Positions 35,838-44,764 of a DNA stretch of 64,000 nucleotides are shown here, piece by piece (position 1 is the first letter of the stretch; each line of letters starts with the position of its first letter). Location: the NCBI RefSeq assembly GCF_047302285.1, contig NZ_CP154845.1:4650001-4714000 (forward strand), read 5' to 3'. The notes below the pieces were generated by a model. That model did no database searches and was not told the origin of the DNA. It saw only the letters and a list, made by a program, of their open reading frames with translations. The position numbers were made by a program, and so were the translations under genes. This stretch comes from Robertmurraya sp047302285. Lineage in GTDB: Bacteria; Bacillota; Bacilli; Bacillales; Cytobacillaceae.

Positions 35838-36222
35838 TACAAGTATTTCCCTGTATAGGATTTTGGATTCTTTACGATTAAATTCGGTGTTCCTTCTGCA
35901 ATAATTTGACCACCTTTATCTCCTCCTTCTGAAATCGTTCACCATGACAAACTGGACAAACCACTTCCATCTCTGGAAAGAAAAACATATTCGTTGTAAC
36001 ATACCCCAACCCTTGGCATTTTTCACAACGGCCACCACCAGTATTAAAGGAAAAATGTTTTGCTGTTAATCCTCTATCTTTCGCAGCTTTAACCTTAGCA
36101 AACATATTTCGAATCGGTGTAAACGGATCAATATATGTTGCTATATTAGAGCGTTTCATTCTACTGAGTGGGGATTGACCAACGCTGATCATCTGATTGA
36201 CGTTTTCAAGCCCTGTTACCAA
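35838..36222 (-). pseudogene. Broken UvrA-like (excinuclease ABC subunit A paralogue) gene
   Basis: From 36222 the frame reads VTGLENVNQMISVGQSPLSR, GGRCEKCQGLGYV and CPVCHGERF, i.e. the UvrA zinc-finger region. After about 35925 the frame shifts and the DNA encodes GDKGGQIIAEGTPNLIVKNP then KSYTGKYL and a stop, the extreme C-terminus of UvrA. The second ATPase signature and Walker B are missing, as is everything before residue 600 or so. At least one internal deletion and a 5' deletion are needed. Confidence 0.85.
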
Positions 36223-36708
36223 TTTACGGAAGCCTTATGGGAAGTAAATAGAGTTCAAGCAGATCTATTTCAAAGAAAAGAGTACGCAACAAAAGCATTG
36301 GACATATTGAAGCCTGAAAATATGCAACGGTTTTTGGATAAAAGAAACGAAAAATGGTATACGATTGGGGAAGTGGAAAAGGAAATTGAGGTTCCGGCTT
36401 CAACTCTTAGGCATTGGGAAAAGGAAGGATTAATTACACCTAGTAGAGATCCTGAAAGTGGATATCGCGTGTACGACCGTGAAGATATTCGTCGTTTATT
36501 AATTATTCGCACCGTTCAATCATCTCTCTACTTCCTTGATTCAGTCAGAGAAGTATTAGAAAAAATCAATCAGCACAGTGTTTTCGAAATCAGAAGAATT
36601 ACAATGGATTCCTTGGCATACATGGACTACCAAATCGAGCAACAGCTTCGTGGAGCACATTACTTATACAAATTAATAGAATTACTGAAGAAAAAGGAAA
36701 AAGACTGA
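36175..36708 (+). CDS. MerR-family regulator with an anomalous N-terminus
   Basis: 177 codons. Residues 62-130 form a MerR winged helix (WYTIGEVEKEIEVPASTLRH, then GYRVYDREDIRRLLIIRTVQ), followed by helices. The first 13-15 codons are antisense to the UvrA-like remnant, so the original start has been lost and replaced. Residues 16-60 (QFTEALWEVNRVQADLFQRK) look like an authentic helical segment of a longer protein, perhaps one with two DNA-binding domains. There is no good ribosome site at 36175. Probably a 5'-truncated gene; it may not be expressed. Confidence 0.5.
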   Translation: MTNADHLIDVFKPCYQFTEALWEVNRVQADLFQRKEYATKALDILKPENMQRFLDKRNEKWYTIGEVEKEIEVPASTLRHWEKEGLITPSRDPESGYRVYDREDIRRLLIIRTVQSSLYFLDSVREVLEKINQHSVFEIRRITMDSLAYMDYQIEQQLRGAHYLYKLIELLKKKEKD

Positions 36709-36734
36709 ATCCTATGGGATCCAGCCTAAATTTG

Positions 36735-37823
36735 CTATCTACGTTTTTTCTTTTTTTGTTCTTTTAGAAACTTCTTGGCACTTTTCATACCGCCCATTTC
36801 ACTAAAGATGTTATTTAGTTTTTCTCTTTCTATCATTCTTGAATTAAGACCTTCATACTTTGTTTCTTTGATTAGTTTTCGATAGCTTTCTAACCTATCG
36901 ACAGACAAAATTCCATCCTTAATAGCCATTTGTACGACACACTTAGGTTCATTCGCGTGAGTACAGTCATTGAATTTACACTCAGTTGCCAATTCTTCAA
37001 TATCCGCAAATGTTCTGGATAAATCAGCATGAATGATGCCAAGTTCACGCATACCTGGAGTATCGATCACAACACCAGATTCGGGCAACATGATTAGTTC
37101 ACGTCTAGTAGTGGTATGTCTTCCTTTATCGTCGTTTCTTATGTCACTCGTATCTAATACATTTTGACCAAGAAAGCGATTAATTAAAGTTGATTTCCCA
37201 ACACCAGATGAACCAATAAATGCCACTGTTTGTCCATTTGAAAGATATCCTCTTAATGATTGATACCCATCGTCAGAAACACTTGAAGTAACGTACACCT
37301 CTACACCAATAGCTATAGAAGATACTTCGTTAAGTCTTGTCTCAATATCCGTACAGAGGTCTGATTTTGTCAGGACAACAACTGGAACCGCACTGCTATC
37401 CCAAGCGATAGAAAGATAACGTTCTAGTCTACGAAGATTAAAATCATTATTTAGTGACATACAAATAAATACGGTATCAATATTTGTAGCGACCACTTGC
37501 AAATCTTCTTTTAAACCAGCTACTTTTCTTGCAAAAACGCTTTTCCGTGTTAGTACATGATGAATAATCCCGTTTCCTTGGGAAGTATCGGTTCGATCAA
37601 CCATCACAAAATCACCAACAGCAGGAAATTCTGAAAGGTCTTTTACACTATAGTGAAATTTTCCAGTTATCTCAGCTGTCATCTCACCATTTTCTGTTAT
37701 TACCTTATATACATTTTTATATTGAGATGAAACCCGACCAATATAGAGATTTTTATATTGTTTAGACTCCTGCAGAAATCGATCCGTAAGTCCTAAATTT
37801 TTCAGATTAATATTCAATTTCAT
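36735..37823 (-). CDS. rsgA: RsgA-like circularly permuted ribosome-assembly GTPase (long paralogue)
   Basis: 362 residues. An N-terminal OB-fold (VGDFVMVDRT) is followed by the permuted G domain: G4 VVLTKSDL, then G1 GSSGVGKSTLINRF, GRHTTTRREL and G3 VIDTPGMREL. A zinc knuckle (CKFNDCTHANEPKC) and a very basic tail (KEQKKKKRR) complete it. RsgA releases RbfA and matures the 30S subunit. At 362 residues it is longer than the usual 290-300-residue Bacillus YloQ, so a second RsgA-type gene probably exists elsewhere. ATG after AGGAGGAA; the ribosome site can be sequestered by the leader RNA. Confidence 0.88.
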   Translation of the reverse strand: MKLNINLKNLGLTDRFLQESKQYKNLYIGRVSSQYKNVYKVITENGEMTAEITGKFHYSVKDLSEFPAVGDFVMVDRTDTSQGNGIIHHVLTRKSVFARKVAGLKEDLQVVATNIDTVFICMSLNNDFNLRRLERYLSIAWDSSAVPVVVLTKSDLCTDIETRLNEVSSIAIGVEVYVTSSVSDDGYQSLRGYLSNGQTVAFIGSSGVGKSTLINRFLGQNVLDTSDIRNDDKGRHTTTRRELIMLPESGVVIDTPGMRELGIIHADLSRTFADIEELATECKFNDCTHANEPKCVVQMAIKDGILSVDRLESYRKLIKETKYEGLNSRMIEREKLNNIFSEMGGMKSAKKFLKEQKKKKRR

Positions 37824-37825
37824 TT

Positions 37826-37892
37826 CCTCCTAAAGTTTAGATTACAACCTTTGGGAGGTTCTATGCTTTAATTTATTTTGCACATACCTCCC
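37826..37892 (-). promoter_or_regulatory. Putative translational attenuator upstream of the rsgA paralogue
   Basis: The minus-strand RNA has ACCTCCC (37853-37859) that can pair either with GGGAGGT inside the leader ORF (37886-37892) or, extended as CCTCC-C-AAAG with CTTT-A-GGAGG, with the gene's own ribosome site (37826-37830). The first pairing is supported by a further 10-bp helix (AGATTGTAAC with GTTGTAATCT, two G-U pairs). The two folds are mutually exclusive. Confidence 0.55.
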
Positions 37893-37929
37893 CATTTGTT
37901 ACAATCTCCAAGTTTTCCTTGTTAAACAT
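37873..37929 (-). CDS. Putative 18-residue leader peptide upstream of the rsgA paralogue
   Basis: A short ORF encodes MFNKENLEIVTNGEVCAK. It has a strong AAAGGTGAT ribosome site eight bases before its ATG, and its stop lies 49 bases before the rsgA-like start. A promoter-like TTGAAT/TATAGT pair precedes it. Its last third overlaps the RNA strand that competes for the anti-Shine-Dalgarno, the layout of translational attenuators. I know of no matching leader. Confidence 0.55.
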   Translation of the reverse strand: MFNKENLEIVTNGEVCAK

Positions 37930-38080
37930 AAAACAACATCACCTTTCATTCCTTCTAAAGCTTACTATAGCATAAGATTCAAGCAATGGAAAAAATATAC
38001 AAGACCCTATCTCCATCACATTAAAGATAATTTTTATAGAATTTTGAGTTCTAACTAACAAGCCTTAAATCTACGTTTTA

Positions 38081-39364
38081 CTATGCACTCATTTCCGTGG
38101 ATTTTCCTTTACGAGACCACATCACGACTGGAATAAGGATTAAGGACAAAATCCCGCCGGCTAATGACAATATTTGATAACTCGACCCGGCAACGACCAT
38201 TCCAGATAATGCACCACCTGAAGCCCCTGATAAGGCAATCAGAACATCTACTGCTCCTTGAGTTTTAGCCCGTGTTGAAGTACTAGTTGAATCTATAATC
38301 AGAGCCGTCCCACTGATTAAGCCAAAATTCCAGCCTAGTCCAAGTAAAGAAAGAGCAAGAATTAGGAGAATCATAGAATCTCCAGGAGCAACCGCTGCAA
38401 CTAGACCTGCCAAAAGCAATGTTGCCCCAGAAGCAATAGCCATCGTTGTACGACCAAACTTATCAACTAGAACTCCCGTCACCAATGAAGGAAGATACAT
38501 GGCACCTATATGAAATCCAATAACAAGCCCTACGGCACCCAACCCATGTCCGTGGTGGCTCATATGGACTGGTGTCATCGTCATAATCGCAACCATGACA
38601 ATTTGTGTAAGCACCATGATCGTAGCTCCTACGATCATTCCTCTTTTGTTTTCCTCTTGATTCGTAACTCCTGACGTTCCTCTTTCATTCTGTGTTTGTT
38701 TGGACACTTCGATTGCTCTTGCGATTAGCAATGGATCAGGACGAAGTAAAATCAAAAAGACAAGACCAGCTAGGATAAATGCTGCTGCCGATAAAATGAA
38801 AGGACCTGCTAGGGACGGAATACCAATTGAAAGAGCGAAATCTCCCATCACATTCACTAAATTGGGACCTGCAACTGCACCAAATGTTGTCGACACTAAG
38901 ACTATACTTACAGCTGTTGCCCGTTGCTTAGACTTTGCTAAATCAGTTCCAGCATATCGTGCTTGTAAATTCGTCGCAGTCCCTGCACCATAAATGAATA
39001 GGGATGCAAATAAAAGAAACGGATTATTGAATACCGCAGAAAGCACTACCCCAATCGCTCCAAGACCACCAATTATAAAGCCTGTTGCGAGACCTGTACG
39101 ACGACCAAAACGTTGAGAAAGTCTTCCTACAAATAATGCTGCTCCTGCCGATCCTAACGTAAACAAAGCAACCGGAAGTCCAGCAACCGCATCTGTTCCA
39201 AGCATCTCTTGTGCTAACAAGGCCCCGACCGTTATACCGGCAGCTAATCCAGCCCCACCGAATATTTGCGAAATCACAACAATGATTAATGTACGTTTAT
39301 ACAATTTTTTGATTTTCTCTGGATCTAGATAACTTTGATCTAAATCGTTGGATTCATTAGACAT
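38081..39364 (-). CDS. MFS transporter
   Basis: 427 residues from the ATG at 39364, six bases after AAGGTG (a longer frame reaches 39394). Twelve helices; loop motif VGRLSQRFGRRTGLATG after helix 2 and VDKFGRTTMA in the second half. Resembles the drug-efflux-like MFS group containing YdeR-type proteins. An unusual MSHHGHG histidine cluster lies in a loop around residue 260. Substrate unknown; monocistronic. Confidence 0.82.
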   Translation of the reverse strand: MSNESNDLDQSYLDPEKIKKLYKRTLIIVVISQIFGGAGLAAGITVGALLAQEMLGTDAVAGLPVALFTLGSAGAALFVGRLSQRFGRRTGLATGFIIGGLGAIGVVLSAVFNNPFLLFASLFIYGAGTATNLQARYAGTDLAKSKQRATAVSIVLVSTTFGAVAGPNLVNVMGDFALSIGIPSLAGPFILSAAAFILAGLVFLILLRPDPLLIARAIEVSKQTQNERGTSGVTNQEENKRGMIVGATIMVLTQIVMVAIMTMTPVHMSHHGHGLGAVGLVIGFHIGAMYLPSLVTGVLVDKFGRTTMAIASGATLLLAGLVAAVAPGDSMILLILALSLLGLGWNFGLISGTALIIDSTSTSTRAKTQGAVDVLIALSGASGGALSGMVVAGSSYQILSLAGGILSLILIPVVMWSRKGKSTEMSA

Positions 39365-39597
39365 ATCTTCACCTTCTTTTCCCCTTTTTAACATTATAGC
39401 TTATGAACCCTGCTCTGATGCGATTCTGTGCCATTTAAATCCTAACTAATTTGCAGTAACATGTTTATAAAAGGCAATATCTTTCACATCATCGTTTGAT
39501 AAAAAAATATATAGTAAGAATTCCTAGATAGTTGTAAAGTTATAGATATGATTCTTTAAAAATGTAATAGTTGAGTTGTCATGAAGGGGATCAATAG

Positions 39598-40071
39598 ATG
39601 AAGATAAAACGCAGAATTAAATATTATTTTATCCGTTTGTTTCGCCTGAAGGGAAGTCCTCATCAGGTAGCAGCAGGACTTACCATGGGCTTCTTACCAA
39701 GTTGGTTCCCTACTTTCGGGTTAGGTCCTGTACTTTCCGTCAGTTTAGCAAAGCTAACACGTTCAAATGAGGTCGCCGCGTTAGTTGGCGGAGTCATCGG
39801 AACGCCTATTTGGCCTTTGCTTTTTCTTTTTAATTATAAAATCGGTAGTCTACTATTAGATAGGCAACCAAAAGTAGATGGCCTTGAGGAAGTCGATTAT
39901 ATTAATGCTCTTCAGCATACGATTGAAGGAGTAACTGGTAGCCATTCTCGTGGTTTTTCATTTCTAATCGGTGCCATCACAAACATATTCGTTTTTTCTA
40001 TCCTTATATATCTTGTTGCTTATTTAATTTTTAAAAAATATCGGGTAAGCATATTAGAGAAAATTAGATAG
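39598..40071 (+). CDS. DUF2062-domain membrane protein
   Basis: 157 residues. The motif SPHQVAAGLTMGFLPSWFPT, followed by GLGPVLSVSLAKLTRSNEVA and GGVIGTPIWPLLF, is characteristic of DUF2062. Three to four membrane helices. Function unknown in the family. ATG after AAGGGGATC. Confidence 0.85.
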   Translation: MKIKRRIKYYFIRLFRLKGSPHQVAAGLTMGFLPSWFPTFGLGPVLSVSLAKLTRSNEVAALVGGVIGTPIWPLLFLFNYKIGSLLLDRQPKVDGLEEVDYINALQHTIEGVTGSHSRGFSFLIGAITNIFVFSILIYLVAYLIFKKYRVSILEKIR

Positions 40072-40104
40072 ACAGATGGTTACGATATAGTTGGTGCATA
40101 ACTT

Positions 40105-40141
40105 AAAAAAGACTGAATCCCCAAAGGATCCAGTCTTTTTT
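40105..40141. terminator. Bidirectional terminator between DUF2062 and copD genes
   Basis: AAAAAAGACTG and CAGTCTTTTTT with inner ATCC/GGAT pairs (one mismatch). A degenerate relative (GACTGAATCC) lies at 36703-36726 between the MerR-like and rsgA-like genes. Confidence 0.8.
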
Positions 40142-41231
40142 AACGCACAACTACCGATACCATTAACATCAAGTAAATACTTATTACGAATAAGCTACTC
40201 AAAAGAAAAGATACGAAAATCGGCGCTTTCTTGAAAAATGCCCAACCCATTAATCCTAGCAAGATAATCGATAGGATAAGAAAATAAACGGTATTTAGGT
40301 TCCCAGCAAAAGCAAGAGTGCTACCTAAATCCATAATATCACCATGAAATAAGCGAAATAATGGTGATACTACTTCATTCGTCATATAGTTTCCATGTGG
40401 TGGTGGCGCTTGTGAAAAAATAGCTGTTACTGTTAAAATCACCAATAAGATCATACCTTCTACGCGAACCCAAGGAATAGGTTTATAATTAGCAAATTTC
40501 GATACGAAAGACTTCACGATAACCCCATTCACAAACGCATAAAAAACAAGCGGTAATAAAAATAAGTGTTTGATTAATAACCCTTGTCCATACGAAACTC
40601 TCCAAGAGTCCATGTAATCATCTACCATAATATCTGTTAATAAAAGACCACTGATCGCTGTTATCATGAAACAGCCAATTGCCACCATTGAAAACCATCT
40701 TAAAAACTTGAGCCAATTTTTATCATTGAGTGAACTCCAGCCAATAACGAGTATAATCCCAACCCAAACACTTACAGCAGCTAAATGGATAAAATCACTA
40801 GTGATCCCTAATACAAGATTTACAGTACCGGCATGACTTGACCATGCCACTGTTAAAATCAACCCAAAGGATAGGGCGATTCCTAACAAAGCAAATATCC
40901 CTTGTTCTTCTGGTTTCGCAAACAGGATTAATAGTACTAATATAACCGAACCAAGAAGCGTAAAATTCCAAGTCGTTCCAACAGTAAAGCTCGTTAACAC
41001 CATTTTAAACGACTCCACTAAACCTAAGCGCGGAGCAAGATACAACGCAAGATCAAATATTGGAACAAATGAAAAAATAGGTACTCCCACTGCACTAATA
41101 AGTAAAAACCGCTTTTTTATACTTACATCAGGACGATAATCGTTTGGGACAAGCAGCAAAATAAAGCTTCCAGCTAAGAGCGAAAAACATAAATATAAAA
41201 GTACTTGGCTAATAGTATTTGTTACTTCCAT
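40140..41231 (-). CDS. copD: CopD-family copper resistance membrane protein
   Basis: 363 residues with about eight to nine membrane helices. The CopD domain (residues 150-310) shows AWSSHAGTV, FIHLAAVSVWVGIILVIGW and QAPPPHGNY, with His residues in membrane-facing positions that could bind copper. The gene is 3 bp after copC. Together they resemble the fused B. subtilis YcnJ, split into two proteins. Copper import or homeostasis is the likely role. Confidence 0.85.
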   Translation of the reverse strand: MEVTNTISQVLLYLCFSLLAGSFILLLVPNDYRPDVSIKKRFLLISAVGVPIFSFVPIFDLALYLAPRLGLVESFKMVLTSFTVGTTWNFTLLGSVILVLLILFAKPEEQGIFALLGIALSFGLILTVAWSSHAGTVNLVLGITSDFIHLAAVSVWVGIILVIGWSSLNDKNWLKFLRWFSMVAIGCFMITAISGLLLTDIMVDDYMDSWRVSYGQGLLIKHLFLLPLVFYAFVNGVIVKSFVSKFANYKPIPWVRVEGMILLVILTVTAIFSQAPPPHGNYMTNEVVSPLFRLFHGDIMDLGSTLAFAGNLNTVYFLILSIILLGLMGWAFFKKAPIFVSFLLSSLFVISIYLMLMVSVVVR

Positions 41232-41234
41232 CTA

Positions 41235-41810
41235 TTATTTCTTTCTTCTAGTAAAATAGATGACTCCGCCTGCCACCAAAACAACGAAAAGAACAACAAA
41301 AATGAGGATCATTGAGGATGATTCTTCTTCCTCGCCATTCTCTGAATTCGCTGATTCTTCATTCTCGACAGTTTGCTCATGTGCTTCAATGTCCTCATTC
41401 TCTTCTGTGGATTCTACAGGTTCTTCTGACTCTTCGTTTACATTTTCTGAAACTGGTGCATCCACTGTAAAGGAAAATTCCCCTTCTAACGAGTGACCGT
41501 CTGCACTAAGAATACTCCAACTCACTTGGTATTCACCATTTGCAAATGGTTCAGCAACAGTGGCTGTTAATGTATGTTCAACGATTTCCGTCTCTTGTAA
41601 TTCAACTGCTTGTCCATCCGTTGTTGTCACATCTACAAAGCTCCCTTGTTCAATATCGCCCTCAAAATCTAGAACAATTTCACTTAACGCTTCTGTTACA
41701 ACCTCACCATCAGCTGGATTTGATCCTTCTAAATGTGAATGAGCAAAAGCTCTGTTCGCTACCGATATTGCAAGAAAAATCGCTAATACTGCAATAAATA
41801 TACGTTTCAA
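41235..41810 (-). CDS. copC: CopC-domain copper-binding protein with C-terminal anchor
   Basis: About 191 residues, starting at a TTG at 41810 seven bases after GGGAGG. The signal peptide is probably cleaved at AFA-HSH, leaving an N-terminal His typical of the CopC Cu(II) site. The CopC beta-barrel (residues 27-120) ends DGHSLEGEFSFTV. An acidic linker rich in Glu/Ser/Asn (120-165), a membrane helix (MILIFVVLFVVLVAGGVIYF) and basic tail follow. Delivers copper to CopD. Confidence 0.88.
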   Translation of the reverse strand: MKRIFIAVLAIFLAISVANRAFAHSHLEGSNPADGEVVTEALSEIVLDFEGDIEQGSFVDVTTTDGQAVELQETEIVEHTLTATVAEPFANGEYQVSWSILSADGHSLEGEFSFTVDAPVSENVNEESEEPVESTEENEDIEAHEQTVENEESANSENGEEEESSSMILIFVVLFVVLVAGGVIYFTRRKK

Positions 41811-41983
41811 AAAAATACCTCCCAAAGATCGTTTCGTTTTCTATGTCGTACTAGATGATATTATAAATATAAACACAAGATTAAATAATACCTCAAAAGA
41901 GTGATTTTTTATTATAATCGTTAAAAACGTATAAATAGGTGATAAAATAGAAACACCATTTTAGATAGAAAATAGGTGAAAGC

Positions 41984-42811
41984 TTGAAATATAACCATAT
42001 TAAATGGCTTATTTTAATCACTCCGACCGTAACGATTGCTTTATGGGAATACATTCGTCACGAATTTCTTCTCTCTCATATCTCTATGGAAATGGGAAAT
42101 TATTTGTCTCCGCTATTGGTTTTTATCATTACATTCGTATTTTTACGTCACCTTTTTTCCCTTTTAGAAAGAATGCAAGTGGAATTACGAGTAGAAAAGA
42201 CGAAAAAAGCAGCACTAATCGAGAGAGAGAAGTTAGCGAGGGAACTTCATGATGGGATTGCCCAATCACTCTTTCTTTTGTCTGTAAAAATGAATAAATT
42301 TGGGAAAAGGAATGAACTAGAAGAGGATCTTGATTTTCAAAAAATCAAACAAACCTTACAGCATGTTCATGAGGATACCCGCCAAGCGATTACAAATTTA
42401 AGATATTTACCGAATAATGAACCTTTCAATTGGACTGAAACTCTATACCAATATATCGCCGAAATTAAAGAACATCATTTAATCGATATTCACCTTCAAT
42501 GGAATATCCAAGAGAACCGTTTATCACCGAAAGAGAAAGTAGAATTGTTTGCGTGTATAAAAGAATCGGTTATCAATGTCATTAAGCATGCCAAAACCGA
42601 ACAAATTTGGATACAGGCAAGTGAAGATCACAATGGTTGGAGTTGTGAAATTAAGGACCAAGGAATTGGGTTTATAGATGAAGCCTCACAATCTAATAAA
42701 GGTTACGGTCTACAAATCATTCAAAACAGGGCCCTAGATATGGGTTGGGAATTTTCAATCAAAAGAATGGGGAATGAAACGATCATAGCCTTAAAAAAGG
42801 AGCTGAAATAA
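41984..42811 (+). CDS. NarX-type sensor histidine kinase (HisKA_3)
   Basis: 275 residues, starting at a TTG after AGGTGAAAGC. Two membrane helices (about 8-25 and 40-60) with almost no external domain, then a DHp domain with phosphoacceptor His in LARELHDGIAQSLFLLSVKM, and HATPase (KESVINVIKHAKTE, DQGIGF, GYGLQIIQNRA). Its partner regulator begins at the next base. Divergent from copCD across about 170 bp, so control of copper genes is possible but unproven. Confidence 0.88.
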   Translation: MKYNHIKWLILITPTVTIALWEYIRHEFLLSHISMEMGNYLSPLLVFIITFVFLRHLFSLLERMQVELRVEKTKKAALIEREKLARELHDGIAQSLFLLSVKMNKFGKRNELEEDLDFQKIKQTLQHVHEDTRQAITNLRYLPNNEPFNWTETLYQYIAEIKEHHLIDIHLQWNIQENRLSPKEKVELFACIKESVINVIKHAKTEQIWIQASEDHNGWSCEIKDQGIGFIDEASQSNKGYGLQIIQNRALDMGWEFSIKRMGNETIIALKKELK

Positions 42812-43453
42812 ATGCAACCTTTTCGAATACTTATCGTTGATGATCATGCCCACGCAAGAGAAGGCATTCGCGAAATCCTCGAAGAGTTTGAAGACTTCCT
42901 TATGATTGGTGAAGCGAAGAACGGGGAAGAGGCCGTTCAACTGACAGAAGAATTACTGCCTGATATTATCCTCATGGATATAAAAATGCCCGTAATGGAC
43001 GGACTGGAAGCGACGAAAAAAATCAAACTCAGGTTCCCATCTGTCAAAATTGTCATGATTACCGTTTCCGATGATATTACCGATTTGTTTGATGCCTTGA
43101 AAAAAGGAGCTCAAGGGTACCTCCTTAAAAACATTCAATCTGAAACATGGGTCGAGCATTTAAGAGCATTTGCCCTCGATGAAGTCCCGATGTCGAAGGA
43201 AATTGCCTTTCAAATCCTGAAAGAGTTTCCGCAAAGAAAAGTCATATCAAAGGAAAATATCCCTTTATCGACGAGGGAATTAGAACTGCTACAACTAGTA
43301 GCCAAAGGTTTATCCAATAAAGAAATTTCGAAGACACTTTTTATCTCCGAAAATACGGTCAAAAGCCATCTCAAAAACATATTAAGTAAACTTCATTTAG
43401 AAAATCGCGTCCAATTAACAAGCTACGCTTATAAGCAAGGTTTGGTGGAATAA
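42812..43453 (+). CDS. NarL/LuxR-family response regulator
   Basis: 213 residues. Receiver with DDHAHAREG start, phosphoacceptor Asp in DIILMDIKMPVMDG and Lys in GYLLKNIQ. C-terminal LuxR helix-turn-helix (LSTRELELLQLVAKGLSNKE, then ISENTVKSHLKNILSKLHLE). Starts directly after the kinase stop, so the two are co-translated. Target genes not known. Confidence 0.9.
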   Translation: MQPFRILIVDDHAHAREGIREILEEFEDFLMIGEAKNGEEAVQLTEELLPDIILMDIKMPVMDGLEATKKIKLRFPSVKIVMITVSDDITDLFDALKKGAQGYLLKNIQSETWVEHLRAFALDEVPMSKEIAFQILKEFPQRKVISKENIPLSTRELELLQLVAKGLSNKEISKTLFISENTVKSHLKNILSKLHLENRVQLTSYAYKQGLVE

Positions 43454-43459
43454 GAGTAG

Positions 43460-43582
43460 CCGTATTATAGCAGCAGTGACCGAAGAGGTTATCGAAAACA
43501 CAAAAGCTACAGTTACAGTAGTTCCGCTCATAGAAAGCGTAATCCTTACGGTGGCAGTCATTATTATAAGCGCAGCAGTTAA
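43460..43582 (+). pseudogene. Start-less Ser/Tyr/Arg-rich coding remnant
   Basis: Immediately after the response regulator a 40-codon frame, bounded upstream by TAG and lacking a start, reads PYYSSSDRRGYRKHKSYSYS then SSAHRKRNPYGGSHYYKRSS. The composition resembles basic, Tyr/Ser/Gly-rich spore coat-type proteins. A perfect terminator follows 11 bp later. Probably the tail of a deleted gene; family unproven. Confidence 0.35.
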
Positions 43583-43592
43583 AAAACACACT

Positions 43593-43626
43593 AAAAAATC
43601 TTGTACTAAAGTGTACAAGATTTTTT
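43593..43626. terminator. Strong bidirectional terminator
   Basis: AAAAAATCTTGTAC and GTACAAGATTTTTT are a perfect 14-bp inverted repeat around TAAAGT. Confidence 0.9.
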
Positions 43627-43718
43627 ATATTTTTCATTCTAAAGCAAACTTCTCATTAAATGTTATAACTAGTTCTTTACTTTAAAAAAATGTTGTCGTC
43701 TTCTACCTAACTTTTAAA

Positions 43719-44189
43719 CTAACTCATCTTTCCTCTCTCTTGGTAAACTTTAAGATGTTCATTAAGCTTTTTCGTTTCTTGCTCAGTTTGCCAAAACAAT
43801 GCCAATAATAGCATCGAGTAACCGATGACTAGAATGCTACAAAAAACAATAACACTCCAGAGAGGAAAACCATCAAACCAACCAAAGCCAAGCGTAAAGC
43901 CAATCGTTACAACCGATGACCAAATTAACCAAGCAATGGAACGATACATATGGAAAGAATCCTTTGCCATAATGATCGTCTGACCAAATCCAATCAATAT
44001 GCACGCACTAACCATTTGAATCGCAGTCCATAAATCGAGTACGACACTATCTCCAATACTAATTTTTCCAAAGACAAGATACATGAAAACAAACATCGAA
44101 AAGTAGATTCCCATGGTGCCTTTTGATTCAAAACCAAAAAGAAGTAGATCTTTAAAAAGGTTCTTAGATTGCTCTTGTTTCATCTTCAT
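43719..44189 (-). CDS. DUF3021-type membrane protein, LytTR partner
   Basis: 156 residues with four membrane helices (about 25-42, 52-72, 84-102 and 108-130) and charged termini, the layout of DUF3021 proteins, which are commonly encoded directly after a LytTR regulator as here (9-bp gap). These membrane partners are thought to hold the regulator inactive. Family call is from context and topology. Confidence 0.7.
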   Translation of the reverse strand: MKMKQEQSKNLFKDLLLFGFESKGTMGIYFSMFVFMYLVFGKISIGDSVVLDLWTAIQMVSACILIGFGQTIIMAKDSFHMYRSIAWLIWSSVVTIGFTLGFGWFDGFPLWSVIVFCSILVIGYSMLLLALFWQTEQETKKLNEHLKVYQERGKMS

Positions 44190-44198
44190 TTCCTCCTA

Positions 44199-44636
44199 TC
44201 AGAATATACCAAGCCTATTCAATAACACTTGTTTATAACGGCGAGAAACAATTAGCATCTCTCCATTCTTCAACGTTACTTCAATACGACTATTGATCAA
44301 ACTTTTTATTTTTTCGACATGATGAAGATTCATTAGTTGCGACTTCCCGATTCGAATAAATCCTGTATCTTCGTATCTCATCTCCAATTGAGACAAGGTT
44401 TCATGCGTTTCGAATACAAACTCCTCGGTGTAGAGAAAAGTATTGCCATCGACTGCTTCTACATAAAACACTTGGTTTGGCAAAAGCATGAATACTTCGC
44501 CTTCCTTTTTCGCCACAATCTTTAATGTTCGATCTCTCAGTAAAGAAAGGATCTCTAACATTTCATCATCCAGTTCTTTACAACGAAGGATGATTTCGTT
44601 GTCCCCACTCTCTGTATGTTCAACTTTAATCTTCAT
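44199..44636 (-). CDS. LytTR-domain transcriptional regulator
   Basis: 145 residues from the ATG at 44636, five bases after GAGAGGAGG. The C-terminal LytTR DNA-binding domain (residues 50-145) shows LPNQVFYVEAVDGNTFLYTE, GFIRIGKSQLMNLHHVEKIK and LKNGEMLIVSRRYKQVLLNR. No receiver domain, so it acts as a one-component regulator with the DUF3021 membrane protein. Targets unknown. Confidence 0.88.
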   Translation of the reverse strand: MKIKVEHTESGDNEIILRCKELDDEMLEILSLLRDRTLKIVAKKEGEVFMLLPNQVFYVEAVDGNTFLYTEEFVFETHETLSQLEMRYEDTGFIRIGKSQLMNLHHVEKIKSLINSRIEVTLKNGEMLIVSRRYKQVLLNRLGIF

Positions 44637-44764
44637 GACAGCCTCCTCTCTATCCAAAATATGATACTATCAGCTGATATCTATAGTGTATTTGCTTTCC
44701 TCTTCGTTTTCTACCTCTGGTACGATAAGTTGCAATTGAGAGCTACTAAGTTACACTTTCACAT

